Source: [Clostridium] ultunense DSM 10521
GTDB taxonomy: Bacteria; Bacillota; Clostridia; Tissierellales; Tepidimicrobiaceae
Assembly: GCF_000511955.1 (NCBI RefSeq)
Contig: NZ_AZSU01000003.1
Coordinates: forward strand, 267,487-331,486
DNA: 64,000 bases
Reading direction: 5' to 3'
Shown here: positions 1 to 8,874 of the stretch, piece by piece
Position numbering within the stretch: position 1 is the first letter of the stretch
How the letters are laid out: each line of letters opens with the position of its first letter
The notes under the pieces: model-generated
The model's input: the letters and a program-made list of their open reading frames with translations, nothing else
What the model was told of the DNA's origin: nothing
Databases searched by the model: none
Program-made: the position numbers and the translations under genes

Positions 1-467
1 TTACAGATGTAACTGAATTTTCAATTCCTGGAGATAATAGAAAGCTTTATTTAAGTCCAATTATGGACATTTACGATAACAGTATTATTGAATATGAAAT
101 ATCCTTTAAAAACAATAATCAACTTGTATTTAAAATGTTTGATAGAGCCATCCAAAAACATCCTGATGCAAAGCCCATATTTCATAGTGATAGAGGGTTT
201 CAGTATACGGGAAATATTTTCAAAAGTAAGATTGAAGAAGCTGGAATGGTCCAAAGTATGTCAAGAGTTGGTAAATGTATAGATAATGGTTCTATGGAAG
301 GATTTTTTGGTATATTAAAGACTGAAATGTTTTACGGTAAGAAGTTTAAAACACTTGAAGAATTAAGGGAAAAAATAATTCAATATATAAAATTTTACAA
401 TGAAAAAAGATTTCAAAAAGGATTAGGATGCATGGCTCCTTTAGAATATCGAAACCATGCATCCTAA
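1..467 (+). CDS. IS3-family transposase OrfB, C-terminal part (5' end outside window)
   Basis: The reading frame is open from base 3, so the gene starts upstream of the window. The visible part is the DDE integrase core that cuts and joins DNA during transposition. All three acidic residues can be seen: Asp in TDVTEF at the very start, Asp in HSDRGFQYT, and Glu in GSMEGFFG. The end, FYNEKR followed by APLEYR, is the usual C-terminus of IS150-type OrfB. No frameshift is visible in this part, so the element could be active if its left half is intact. Confidence 0.9.
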   Translation, partial: TDVTEFSIPGDNRKLYLSPIMDIYDNSIIEYEISFKNNNQLVFKMFDRAIQKHPDAKPIFHSDRGFQYTGNIFKSKIEEAGMVQSMSRVGKCIDNGSMEGFFGILKTEMFYGKKFKTLEELREKIIQYIKFYNEKRFQKGLGCMAPLEYRNHAS

Positions 468-493
468 TGTGCATAAATTTTAATTAAATTGAT

Positions 494-518
494 TGTCTAC
501 TTGACAAAGGTCAGTTCA
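494..518 (-). repeat. Right terminal inverted repeat of the IS3-type element
   Basis: Read on the minus strand it begins TGAACTGACCTTTGTC and ends AGTAGACA, the pattern typical of IS150-group ends. It lies just after the transposase stop. The matching left repeat is outside the window, so the call rests on resemblance and position. Confidence 0.7.
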
Positions 519-534
519 AAGTTCAGCTCTTTTA

Positions 535-1533
535 TTATAATTTTATATCTTGTTCTAGCAATTTTATTAACAATTTTATGGAGTTCATAATGTCATTTTT
601 TGAAGCCATTTCTATAGTAGAATGAACATATCTAGTTGGAATAGATATTACTCCAGAGGGTACCCCTTCCTTAGTCAAATGGATAACCCCTGAATCAGTA
701 CCACCATATTCCAATACTTCTAATTGATAGGGGATATTATTTTCTTTAGCAATGTCTATCATAATTTGTCTCAATTTTGGGTGAGTTAGAATTGAATTAT
801 CTTTTACCTTTATGGCAGTACCCTTATTTAATCCTACTGCAAAAGTTTTGGCTTTGGGAGTGTCCCCACTTCCCGTGACATCAACAGCTATACCTATATC
901 TGGGCCGATTTTATAGGCAGATGTTTTTGCTCCTCTTAAACCTACTTCTTCTTGTACTGTAAAGACAAAATATAGATCATTTATTGGATTATCTACTCTT
1001 CTTAATGCTTCAATAGCAACAAAGCATCCCACCCTGTCGTCTAGACACCTTGTAAATACTACATTATCATTCTCGCCATATTCAGATCTATAAACACATA
1101 TATCTCCAATATTAACAAGTTTTTCTGCTTCTTCTTTGTTATTAGCTCCTATATCTATGAACATATTTGATAATTTAAGTTTGGAAATATCGTCAATTGG
1201 TTCTGATGAAACAACTCCCATCGTTCCATTTCCAAATATAACTTGCTGGCTCAGTGTAATAAAAGGTGATATCCCGCCAATATTAGTAAACCTTAAGAAA
1301 CCCTTATCGTCAATATCGGTGACCATTAATCCAATTTGATCCATATGGGCAGCTATCATAATTTTTTTACCATTGCCTTTTTTTCTAGCTATTAAATTAC
1401 CTAGATCGTCTATGCTGATTTCATCAACATGGTCTTTAATTTCATTCTTAATATATTCTCTAATGTTTTTTTCATTACCCGACGGTCCATAAAGACTAAC
1501 TAATTCATCCAGCAGTTGACTATTAAATTTCAT
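535..1533 (-). CDS. M42 family metallopeptidase (aminopeptidase), copy 1
   Basis: Cytoplasmic dinuclear-metal aminopeptidase of the CelM/FrvX/YsdC type, which trims N-terminal residues from peptides. The metal ligands and catalytic residues are in place: His63 and Asp65 (AAHMDQIG), the bridging Asp in LDDRVG (about 165), Glu195-Glu196 (VQEEVG), Asp218 (IAVDVT) and His304 (RYVHS). The 332-residue length is normal for the family. It is the last of three tandem paralogues, with one base between it and the gene upstream, so they are almost surely cotranscribed. The SD is AAGGGGG before ATG. Substrate preference cannot be read from the sequence. Confidence 0.93.
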   Translation of the reverse strand: MKFNSQLLDELVSLYGPSGNEKNIREYIKNEIKDHVDEISIDDLGNLIARKKGNGKKIMIAAHMDQIGLMVTDIDDKGFLRFTNIGGISPFITLSQQVIFGNGTMGVVSSEPIDDISKLKLSNMFIDIGANNKEEAEKLVNIGDICVYRSEYGENDNVVFTRCLDDRVGCFVAIEALRRVDNPINDLYFVFTVQEEVGLRGAKTSAYKIGPDIGIAVDVTGSGDTPKAKTFAVGLNKGTAIKVKDNSILTHPKLRQIMIDIAKENNIPYQLEVLEYGGTDSGVIHLTKEGVPSGVISIPTRYVHSTIEMASKNDIMNSIKLLIKLLEQDIKL

Positions 1534-1534
1534 A

Positions 1535-2554
1535 TTACAGTTCCCCCTTTTTATATTCAGTTAATATGGCTTTTAACAATTTATAAGTATTGTTATAATC
1601 ATTTTTACTCATTACTGAAGTAGGTGAATGAATATTTCTGCAAGGTACAGATAATGTTGCTGTAATAGATCCCTCTTTTGTAGTAAGTATTTTTCCCGAA
1701 TCGTTTCCACCCATAGATGTTTTTCTATATTGATAAGGTAAATTATTCTTCCTAGCAATCTTTACTATTTTATTTCTAAAGTCCATATTATATAGAGTTG
1801 TTCTATCTACTAATGAGATTGCAGGTCCCATATTTAAATAAGTAGGTATTAAATGCTTATCAAGTTTTGGTATATCATAGCATAAAGTCCCCTCTAATAT
1901 AATACTAATGTCTGGATCTACACTATATGCTGCAGGCCCTGCTCCTACAAGTCCTATTTCTTCCATTACGGTAAATACTCCATAAAAACTTGTATCTTCA
2001 ATCTCTTTAAGCAGTTCAACTAATAAACTGCAACCTACACGATTATCTAACGCTTTTGCTTTTACTAGATTTTCACCAAATTCAATATATTGACCGTGAA
2101 ACAACACATAATCGCCAATACTAACTAATTTTTCAGCCTCTTCTTTAGTATTTACCCCTATATCTATGTATAATTGGTCTATGTTTAAGGCTTTTTGCCA
2201 TTCCTCCCTTTTCTGTAAATGAATAGGTTTCGCTCCTATAACTCCAAATATTTTATTTTTACCTACTAAAACTTGTTTGGAAACTAAAATCCTCTTATCA
2301 ATACCACCGACAGTTGTAAATTTAAGTAACCCCATATTATCTATATCTGTAACCATTAAACCTACCTCATCCATATGGGCTGTTACCATTAATTTTTTAT
2401 GATTATTCTTTCCCTTTTTAAATGCTATGACATTTCCTAATCTATCAACTTTTACATCATCTACATGATCCCTTATTTCATCAATAATAATATCTCTTAC
2501 TTCTTTTTCATTGCCAGATACACCTGAAGCTTCAGTTAACCTTTTTAATAACAT
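1535..2554 (-). CDS. M42 family metallopeptidase (aminopeptidase), copy 2
   Basis: Middle of the three M42 paralogues (339 residues). The motifs HMDEVG, LDNRVG, MEEIG and RNIHS are all present. It differs from the other two at the ligand normally written DV: here the segment reads ILEGTL, giving Glu in place of Asp, a variant also known in the family. The start overlaps the end of copy 3 by 10 bp, and an SD (GGAGGGG) precedes the ATG. The substrate-pocket divergence among the copies suggests different peptide specificities, which is an inference. Confidence 0.92.
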   Translation of the reverse strand: MLLKRLTEASGVSGNEKEVRDIIIDEIRDHVDDVKVDRLGNVIAFKKGKNNHKKLMVTAHMDEVGLMVTDIDNMGLLKFTTVGGIDKRILVSKQVLVGKNKIFGVIGAKPIHLQKREEWQKALNIDQLYIDIGVNTKEEAEKLVSIGDYVLFHGQYIEFGENLVKAKALDNRVGCSLLVELLKEIEDTSFYGVFTVMEEIGLVGAGPAAYSVDPDISIILEGTLCYDIPKLDKHLIPTYLNMGPAISLVDRTTLYNMDFRNKIVKIARKNNLPYQYRKTSMGGNDSGKILTTKEGSITATLSVPCRNIHSPTSVMSKNDYNNTYKLLKAILTEYKKGEL

Positions 2555-3600
2555 AGTAACCCCTCCAAATTTTCACTTGAAATGGAAGCCATAAAGAATG
2601 CTAATAGTTTAGCTGTATTCTTTAGATCCATCATATCAATTACCTCTACTGAAGTATGCATATATCTTAAGGGTATAGATAAACATAAGGTTGGAATACC
2701 TTCTCTTGTGATTTGCATAGCTCTTCCATCAGTTCCAGTAGGGCCAGGTGTTACTTCAAATTGAAAAGGAATATTATAATCTTTAGCTACTGCCACAATT
2801 TTTCCCCTAAGCCCTGGATGGATATTCCCTCCTATTGTTATTCCAGGACCTTTGCCCATATCGATTGTATCTCCTTTTGGCAGCTCAGGAGTTGAACCAA
2901 ATCCTACATCTATCGCTATGCCAATATCAGGATTTATCTTATAAGTACTAGTGAAAGCACCTCTCATTCCCACTTCTTCCTGAACAGTGGATACAAAATA
3001 TATATCTGCCTCATGATTTATTTTTGAAAGTTCTTTAATACATTCATACATGGCAGCTATCCCTGCCTTATCATCTAAGGATTTCCCCATTACCTTATTG
3101 CCTTGTAATGAGGTGAAATTTCTTTTAATAGTTATTGGATCTCCAATACTCACATGCTTCTCTACTTCTTTTTTTGGATATCCTATGTCAATTATCATAT
3201 CTTCTATTTTTATTGCTTTATTAATTTCTGATGGTTCCTGTAAATGAGGCGGTTTTGAACCTATTACTCCAAATAAATCTTTGTTTCCATGTACTATGAC
3301 TTCTTGGCCTAATATGGTTCTAGGATCTATACCTCCAATATTAGTAAATCTCAAAAATCCGTTATCTTCAATATATTTAACCATTAAACCAATTTCATCC
3401 ATGTGGGCAGCTACCATTATTTTGAAATTAGATTGGTCGTTTGTGCCTCTTTTTAATATTATTATATTACCCAACTTGTCTATCCAGATATTATCAGCGT
3501 AAGTTTTGAAAGTGGATATTATCTCGTCATTAAGCCTAGATTCATGACCTGAAACACTACTACCGTTGCTTAACAATTTTAAAAACTCTTTAGTATCCAA
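2545..3600 (-). CDS. M42 family metallopeptidase (aminopeptidase), copy 3
   Basis: First gene of the M42 triplet in transcription order (351 residues). Motifs: HMDEIG, LDDKAG, VQEEVG, IAIDVG and RYMHT. The start codon is TTG, preceded by AGGGGGT at good spacing; no better in-frame ATG exists. Only about 60 bp separate it from cheR upstream, with no clear terminator between, so it may share a transcript with cheR. The three enzymes probably handle different peptides during amino-acid fermentation (inference). Confidence 0.92.
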   Translation of the reverse strand: MDTKEFLKLLSNGSSVSGHESRLNDEIISTFKTYADNIWIDKLGNIIILKRGTNDQSNFKIMVAAHMDEIGLMVKYIEDNGFLRFTNIGGIDPRTILGQEVIVHGNKDLFGVIGSKPPHLQEPSEINKAIKIEDMIIDIGYPKKEVEKHVSIGDPITIKRNFTSLQGNKVMGKSLDDKAGIAAMYECIKELSKINHEADIYFVSTVQEEVGMRGAFTSTYKINPDIGIAIDVGFGSTPELPKGDTIDMGKGPGITIGGNIHPGLRGKIVAVAKDYNIPFQFEVTPGPTGTDGRAMQITREGIPTLCLSIPLRYMHTSVEVIDMMDLKNTAKLLAFFMASISSENLEGLLCY

Positions 3601-3662
3601 TTTACAACCCCCTCTAATTAAATATTTCCACTGTATTATAACATAAATTGTATTTAGCTACA

Positions 3663-4439
3663 CTAATTAACTTTCCCATAGAAGAAAGTCTTAATAGTTC
3701 TAAAATTATACCTTTCAGGTAATATTATCTGTTCAGTACTTCCTACAAAAAGAACACCTTTATTACCTAAGCTATTATGAAATTTTTTATACAATAATTC
3801 CTTTGCCTCATCAGTAAAATATATCATTACATTTCTACAAGCAATTAATTCTACATTATTTGGAAATGGATCTTTGAGAAGGTCCAATTTATTAAACTCC
3901 ACACACTCTTTTATTTCATTTTTTATTCGATATGAATTACCAACTTTTTCAAAATACTGTTTCTGAAATTCCATTGGCAAATTGACCAATGCTTTTTCAG
4001 AGTAAAGGCCTACTTTTGCCTTCTCGATTGCACCATCATCAATATCTGTAGCCAAAACTTTGATTTCGCTTAAATCATAAAATTTAGTCATTAACATAAC
4101 TAAAGAATAAGGTTCTTCGCCAGTAGAACAGGCGGAACTCCAAATTTTTAATGGTCTCTTATTTCTTACAATTAGATTAGGTAATATATCTTTTTCTAAA
4201 ACCTTCCATTGGGATGGGTTTCTATAGAATTCGGATACATTGATTGTTAGATAGTTTATAAACTGGTCTAATAAAAACTTGTCAGATTTTAATCCTTGGA
4301 AGTATTGATGGAAATCATCGAATCCATTCCTATTCACTAAAGAAGTAATCCTTCTTTTCATTTGTTTTTCTTTATAATAATTCAGGTCTATATTGATAAG
4401 AGCATTTATATTTTTTTTAAAAATTTCATAACTATCCAT
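3663..4439 (-). CDS. cheR: CheR-type protein-glutamate O-methyltransferase
   Basis: SAM-dependent methyltransferase that normally methylates glutamates of chemoreceptors. The N-terminal helical CheR domain (about 1-75) is followed by the catalytic domain with ACSTGEEPYS, LATDID and ACRNVMIYF, all diagnostic of CheR. The length (258) is typical of a single-module enzyme, with no TPR extension. The SD AAGGGGG sits 5 bases before the ATG. No chemoreceptor, CheB or flagellar gene is in the window, so its receptor partner must lie elsewhere. Confidence 0.93.
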   Translation of the reverse strand: MDSYEIFKKNINALINIDLNYYKEKQMKRRITSLVNRNGFDDFHQYFQGLKSDKFLLDQFINYLTINVSEFYRNPSQWKVLEKDILPNLIVRNKRPLKIWSSACSTGEEPYSLVMLMTKFYDLSEIKVLATDIDDGAIEKAKVGLYSEKALVNLPMEFQKQYFEKVGNSYRIKNEIKECVEFNKLDLLKDPFPNNVELIACRNVMIYFTDEAKELLYKKFHNSLGNKGVLFVGSTEQIILPERYNFRTIKTFFYGKVN

Positions 4440-4512
4440 GGATACCCCCTTAAGATTATTATGGTATTGGAATCAAAGGATAAAATAAGATAAACTTTAT
4501 TAATTGAAAAAA

Positions 4513-4537
4513 TTTCTGTGGTATAAAACCACAGAAA
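4513..4537 (-). terminator. Rho-independent terminator downstream of ispH-S1
   Basis: A 9-bp stem (TTTCTGTGG / CCACAGAAA) with a 7-base loop, followed on the minus strand by six T. It lies between the ispH-S1 stop and cheR, so cheR and the peptidases probably have their own promoter. Confidence 0.8.
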
Positions 4538-4543
4538 TATCAA

Positions 4544-4628
4544 TGTAAAGGGGGTCTTGATGTAGTTTGTGAGGTCACAATTATATTTTTCCAAATAATA
4601 AATTAATTATACATCAATTCCCTTTACA
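4544..4628. repeat. 85-bp imperfect inverted-repeat unit
   Basis: The two ends are inverted copies. The left reads TGTAAAGGG, then a few unmatched bases, then TTGATGTA. The right end reads the same on the other strand with two fewer bases between. The middle of about 46 bases is AT-rich and codes for nothing. It occupies almost exactly the gap between the ispH-S1 stop and its terminator. It could be a tiny non-autonomous mobile element or a folded 3' RNA region. Confidence 0.5.
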
Positions 4629-4631
4629 CTT

Positions 4632-6611
4632 TTAGTTGTCTTTTACAATATCCTCTATTTTTATATCCATGTCTTTGTTTTCAAAGGTTTCAACTTTTTC
4701 TTTCTCTTCTTCTTCGTCTCTATCTTCTTCAATTGCCCTCATGCTCAAGCTAATTCTTTGTCCTTCCTCATCTATGTCAATAATTTTTACTGTAACCTCT
4801 TGTCCAATTTCTAATCTATCAGATGGTCTATTAACATGGTCTTTAGATATTTGAGATACATGAACTAATCCATCAACACCTTCTTCCAATCTAATAAAGG
4901 CTCCAAAATCTAAAATATTTACAACTTTCCCAGAAACTATATCTCCAACATTTCTTTTATCAATAAATATGTCCCAAGGCTTTGGTAAAATTTGTTTTAA
5001 TCCCAAAGATATCCTGTTCCTATTTTTATCAAAATCCAAAACTTGGACTTGAATTTTGTCGCCAGCGGCAACAACTTCTGACGGGTGGCCTATCCTATAC
5101 CAAGACAAATCGGAAATATGGATTAAACCATCTAAACCACCAATATCAACAAAGGCCCCAAAATCCGTCAATCTTTCTACTTTGCCGTCGATTATATTTC
5201 CAATTTCTAAACTATCCCAGAGCTTCTCTCTTTTCTTTTCTAATTTTTCTTGTTCGACTACTTTACTTGACAGTACAATTCTTCTTCGATTTTTGTCAAA
5301 ATCTATAATTCTGGCAATTAATTTTTTGCCCTTATAAGCACTCAAATCATCAACATAGGATACAGAAATTTGGGATGCAGGAATAAAACCATTAATATTC
5401 TTTATCAACACGGAAAGGCCGCCTTTAACGTCCGACAGTACTTTACATTCTATATTTTCTTTATTATCATAGGCTTTTTCAAGCTCTTCCCAATTTTTTA
5501 TAACCTCTAGTCTTTTTGTAGAAAGTACAACATTTCCCTCACCATCATCTAATCTAACCACATAAACCTCTATCTCATCTCCCTCTTTAATCAAATCCTT
5601 AGGCCTAATATCGGGGTCATTAGATAGTTCTTCTTTAGTAATAATTCCATCAGATTTATAATTGATATTTACCATAATTTCATTTTCAGTTACATAAATG
5701 ACTTTACCCTTTACAACATCTCCTCTACGGACTTTAACAAGTGTGTTTTCTATTGCTTCCATTATTTCATTATTATTAATATTATCCATTGTATTAACAA
5801 CCTCCTTAATTATCCAATCAGGTGTTGAAGCACCTGCGGTTATTCCTATTGTATTAAATTTTGTTAGCTCTTGTAAAGGCAAATCTTTAGATAATTCGAT
5901 ATGAAATACATTATTACAATATTTTTTACTTATTTCTACTAATTTATTGGTATTGGAGCTATGATAACCACCAATTACAATCATAGCTTCGACTTTTTTC
6001 GCCAATTCTTTGCAAGCACCTTGTCTTGTATTAGTAGCATTACATATGGTATTAAACATCTTAACTTCCTCACCTTTACCGACAACAATATCCGATAGTT
6101 TTTTAAATTTTTCAAATGTATTAGTAGTCTGTGAAACTAAACAAATTTTATCATAGTTAGAAAGATTATTTGCTTCCTCTTCATTATTTATTATAATTCC
6201 ATCATCATTACACCATCCGTTAATTCCAATTACCTCTGGGTGGTTTTTATCACCAATTATTACAATTTTATATCCTTTGTCGCTGTATTCTTCAACTTTT
6301 TTATGAACGGATTTTACGTAAGGACAAGTACAATCAATTAATTCTAAATTTAAATCTTCAATTTTTTTCTCAACTTTATAAGGTATGCCGTGAGACCTTA
6401 TAATAACTTTTCCGTTTTCTATAGAATCAACTTCATCTATAACCTTTAAGCCATCTTTATTTAACTTGTCCACTATCTGAGTATTATGGACTAAAGGACC
6501 TAAAGAGTAGGTGTTTACACCTCCTGAGTTTTTAATAATTTTTTCAGCGGTATTAACCGCTCGCTTGACACCAAAACAATAACCAGCATGTTCAGCAATA
6601 TAAACCTTCAC
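4632..6611 (-). CDS. ispH: IspH (HMBPP reductase) fused to ribosomal protein S1-like repeats
   Basis: Bifunctional 659-residue protein known from Clostridia. Residues 1-281 are IspH, the iron-sulfur enzyme of the last MEP-pathway step, which makes IPP and DMAPP. The cluster ligands Cys12, Cys96 and Cys190 and the substrate residues His41, His74 and His124 are present. From about 293 to 630 there are four S1 RNA-binding repeats, the last two with classic DFGAFV and DFGAFI motifs; a charged tail ends the protein. The S1 part probably helps mRNA binding on the ribosome. It is followed by a terminator and preceded by plsC and cmk, the usual clostridial order. Confidence 0.95.
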   Translation of the reverse strand: MKVYIAEHAGYCFGVKRAVNTAEKIIKNSGGVNTYSLGPLVHNTQIVDKLNKDGLKVIDEVDSIENGKVIIRSHGIPYKVEKKIEDLNLELIDCTCPYVKSVHKKVEEYSDKGYKIVIIGDKNHPEVIGINGWCNDDGIIINNEEEANNLSNYDKICLVSQTTNTFEKFKKLSDIVVGKGEEVKMFNTICNATNTRQGACKELAKKVEAMIVIGGYHSSNTNKLVEISKKYCNNVFHIELSKDLPLQELTKFNTIGITAGASTPDWIIKEVVNTMDNINNNEIMEAIENTLVKVRRGDVVKGKVIYVTENEIMVNINYKSDGIITKEELSNDPDIRPKDLIKEGDEIEVYVVRLDDGEGNVVLSTKRLEVIKNWEELEKAYDNKENIECKVLSDVKGGLSVLIKNINGFIPASQISVSYVDDLSAYKGKKLIARIIDFDKNRRRIVLSSKVVEQEKLEKKREKLWDSLEIGNIIDGKVERLTDFGAFVDIGGLDGLIHISDLSWYRIGHPSEVVAAGDKIQVQVLDFDKNRNRISLGLKQILPKPWDIFIDKRNVGDIVSGKVVNILDFGAFIRLEEGVDGLVHVSQISKDHVNRPSDRLEIGQEVTVKIIDIDEEGQRISLSMRAIEEDRDEEEEKEKVETFENKDMDIKIEDIVKDN

Positions 6612-6622
6612 CTTTTTTCCTC

Positions 6623-7207
6623 CTATGCATTATCTAGTGAATAGATAGATTTTAGTATATCCTTACTAATACTTTTATATTCTTCAGTAGAAAGTTTCTT
6701 ATCAAAATATTCATCTAAATAAATAGGTCTACCAATCCTTACCACTATTCTACTAAATAATTTGTATTTTGATTGGATATATACAGGTACTACTGGCGAT
6801 TTCCCCTTTATACTAATTAAACTTACTCCTGGTTTTGCACTATCTAAGTCCATCTTTTCTACTCTTGTTCCTTCTGGAAATATTCCTAAGATTTTTTCAT
6901 CTTTTAATACTTTTAAAGATGATCGAATAGCTGATATATCTGAACTCTTTCTATCTACAGGAAAAGCCCCAAGCTCATAAATCAATTTAGCAATAATTTT
7001 ATTTTCAAATAATTCTTTTTTCGCCATAAAGGATATGGGTCTAGGCACAGCTATTGCTAAAACAATAGGATCTAAAACACTAATATGATTAGAACATAAT
7101 ACGACTCTTCCTTTATTTGGTATATTTCCCCGACCTTCAATATCTATTCTAAAAAGAATATTAAATATTAAGACTGCAAGAAAACGAACAATTTTATAGA
7201 AATACAA
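6623..7207 (-). CDS. plsC: 1-acyl-sn-glycerol-3-phosphate acyltransferase
   Basis: Membrane-associated acyltransferase that converts lysophosphatidic acid to phosphatidic acid. The catalytic HX4D motif is His41-Asp46 (NHISVLD) and the glycerol-phosphate-binding motif is FPEGTR at 109-114. An N-terminal hydrophobic stretch (about 5-20) anchors it. The length of 194 is typical. It lies 4 bp from cmk upstream and 11 bp from ispH downstream, so the three form an operon. Confidence 0.93.
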   Translation of the reverse strand: MYFYKIVRFLAVLIFNILFRIDIEGRGNIPNKGRVVLCSNHISVLDPIVLAIAVPRPISFMAKKELFENKIIAKLIYELGAFPVDRKSSDISAIRSSLKVLKDEKILGIFPEGTRVEKMDLDSAKPGVSLISIKGKSPVVPVYIQSKYKLFSRIVVRIGRPIYLDEYFDKKLSTEEYKSISKDILKSIYSLDNA

Positions 7208-7211
7208 TTAG

Positions 7212-7874
7212 TTACCCCCCTTCAATTATCCTTAGAATTTCTTCTACACATTCTTCTACTGTTTTTTCAGTTGTATCTATTTCATATGCATCTAAACTCT
7301 TTTTTAAGGGAGCAATTTTTCGTGTACTATCTATTCTATCCCTATTCTTAATTTCAGTTAATATTTGTTCATAGGAAATATTTTTTTCCTCCTTCTCTAG
7401 TAATTCTTTATATCTCCTTCTTCCTCTTTCTTCAATGGAGGCAGTTATAAAGAATTTATAATTTGCATTTGGAAGAACAACCGTACCAATATCTCTTCCA
7501 TCCATAATAAGGTTACTAGATTCTGCTAAACTTCTCTGTAAATGAACCATATTTTCTCTAACTTCTTTAATCTTTGAAATAACAGACACATTATTATTTA
7601 CTATTTTTTTTCTAATTTCATTATCTACCGTTGTTCCATCTAAGTATATATGGTTATCTTTAAAATATATAGAAGTAGTCTCCATTAATTTTAGAATATT
7701 TTCCGTATCTTCAGGATCGATCCCTGCTCTAATTACCTTTAATGTTAAGGCTCTATACATAGCGCCAGTATCGATATATTCTAATTCTAAAATCTCAGCA
7801 ATTCTTTTAGCAATAGTACTTTTACCTGCCCCTGCAGGGCCATCCACTGCTATGATTAATCTTCTATTGACCAT
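7212..7874 (-). CDS. cmk: Cytidylate kinase
   Basis: Cytosolic kinase that phosphorylates CMP and dCMP. The P-loop GPAGAGKST is at 12-20, followed by IDTGAMYRA, the DGRDIG nucleotide-binding segment and RDRIDSTR, all hallmarks of Cmk. The length of 220 residues is normal. It is the first gene of the cmk-plsC-ispH transcript, and a good SD (AGGAGG) lies just before the ATG. Confidence 0.95.
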   Translation of the reverse strand: MVNRRLIIAVDGPAGAGKSTIAKRIAEILELEYIDTGAMYRALTLKVIRAGIDPEDTENILKLMETTSIYFKDNHIYLDGTTVDNEIRKKIVNNNVSVISKIKEVRENMVHLQRSLAESSNLIMDGRDIGTVVLPNANYKFFITASIEERGRRRYKELLEKEEKNISYEQILTEIKNRDRIDSTRKIAPLKKSLDAYEIDTTEKTVEECVEEILRIIEGG

Positions 7875-7899
7875 TCCAATCCTCCTAATAAAATAATAA

Positions 7900-7912
7900 C
7901 CACCATTGGTGG
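7900..7912 (-). terminator. Possible weak terminator downstream of aroH
   Basis: A short CCACC / GGTGG stem with a 3-base loop, followed on the minus strand by an AT-rich stretch with scattered T. It sits between aroH and cmk. The stem is only 5 bp, so efficient termination is uncertain. Confidence 0.35.
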
Positions 7913-7923
7913 CATTGTTGTTT

Positions 7924-8286
7924 TTATTTATTTAAATCAGGTCTCAATGTTTTGGCATCTTTAAGATATACATGTTTTACATCTTTTTGTTTTAAAGAAT
8001 CATGATATAGAATCATAACCCTAATACATTTTCTAATGCTATCTAAAACATCCATCTCATTGAAGCACATTAATCCACATTGAGTATATCCTAACAACCT
8101 AGCAGCCTTAGCAGGGTATTCAGCATTTAAATCTTTAGTTGATGAGAATAAAATACTAATGACATTATCTTTTATTAGATTGTTTTCTTTTTCTATTTTA
8201 AATAATAGGTCTTTAGTAGCTTTTACTATTTCTTCTTTATCATTATATTCAACAGTTGTAGCTCCTCTAATCGAAACTATTTTCAA
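7924..8286 (-). CDS. aroH: Chorismate mutase, AroH type
   Basis: Monofunctional chorismate mutase of the trimeric AroH fold, converting chorismate to prephenate for phenylalanine and tyrosine synthesis. The N-terminal SIRGATTVEYND segment carries the conserved active-site Arg, and the C-terminal HVYLKDAKTLRPDL segment is the standard AroH ending. The length of 120 matches the Bacillus enzyme. It has no aromatic-pathway neighbour here; aroQ and aroK are about 45 kb away. Confidence 0.93.
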   Translation of the reverse strand: MKIVSIRGATTVEYNDKEEIVKATKDLLFKIEKENNLIKDNVISILFSSTKDLNAEYPAKAARLLGYTQCGLMCFNEMDVLDSIRKCIRVMILYHDSLKQKDVKHVYLKDAKTLRPDLNK

Positions 8287-8336
8287 TTATATCACTTCCC
8301 TTAATAATTATATATTAAAACCTAGAATCAAACAAG

Positions 8337-8786
8337 TTATTTTAATTTAACATTACTTAATATTTCTATACTCTGGGAAGTTGTTATAACTGTATCCAAT
8401 TTTGGTATAATGATATTATTGCTTATCCCTACTACTTTAATTTTCAATTGATTATTGTATTTAGTGCCATCAATTTCGATTAGATCATTGTTATATACAC
8501 CAACTTTAAGCTCATCATTTTTAACAAAATCTCCAATATACTCCCCATTAACTAATACTTCAATATTATTGTAATTTGGAGTCATGTTTTTCAATATAAT
8601 AATTCCCTTATCAAAGGATTCTGCAGAATTAGCAATAGGAAAAAACTTGCTATCTTTATTATTCATATAAGTTAATATAATATCATTATCAGTATAATTG
8701 ATATATTGAATTGCTAACAGCAGCAATAGAGATAATATAGATAATAATATCAATGTCTTTTCGAAGTAATTGAAAATAGGTTTCAT
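8337..8786 (-). CDS. Unrecognised single-pass membrane protein
   Basis: 149 residues. A hydrophobic segment at about 10-27 looks like a signal anchor, followed by an extracytoplasmic domain of some 120 residues predicted to be mostly beta strand, with no cysteines. I do not recognise the family. It lies 50 bp upstream of aroH on the same strand and may share its transcript. The SD (GGAGGC) is well placed. Similar small membrane proteins occur near cmk in clostridia, but no function can be given. Confidence 0.75.
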   Translation of the reverse strand: MKPIFNYFEKTLILLSILSLLLLLAIQYINYTDNDIILTYMNNKDSKFFPIANSAESFDKGIIILKNMTPNYNNIEVLVNGEYIGDFVKNDELKVGVYNNDLIEIDGTKYNNQLKIKVVGISNNIIIPKLDTVITTSQSIEILSNVKLK

Positions 8787-8874
8787 TTTAGCCTCCTAAA
8801 TCCATTATTAATAATACTCTATGCATATTGTTAGCAATTAATGAAAATATTATAAGGCTAATCTATTTACCATA

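Larger units (their letters stand above)
1..518 (+). mobile_element. IS3-family (IS150-type) insertion sequence, right part only
   Basis: The window opens inside an IS3-type element. It holds the C-terminal catalytic part of OrfB and ends at a typical IS150-type terminal repeat, read inward from 518 to 494. The end lies only 17 bp from the stop codon of the neighbouring peptidase gene. The left part is outside the window, so completeness cannot be judged. It is a different element from the one at 23616-25286: the OrfB proteins are clearly related but diverged and the termini differ. Confidence 0.85.

Noticed and set aside
4406-4594. 62-codon frame over the ispH terminator and the 85-bp repeat
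   Set aside because: It runs through hairpins, overlaps cheR, and resembles no protein.
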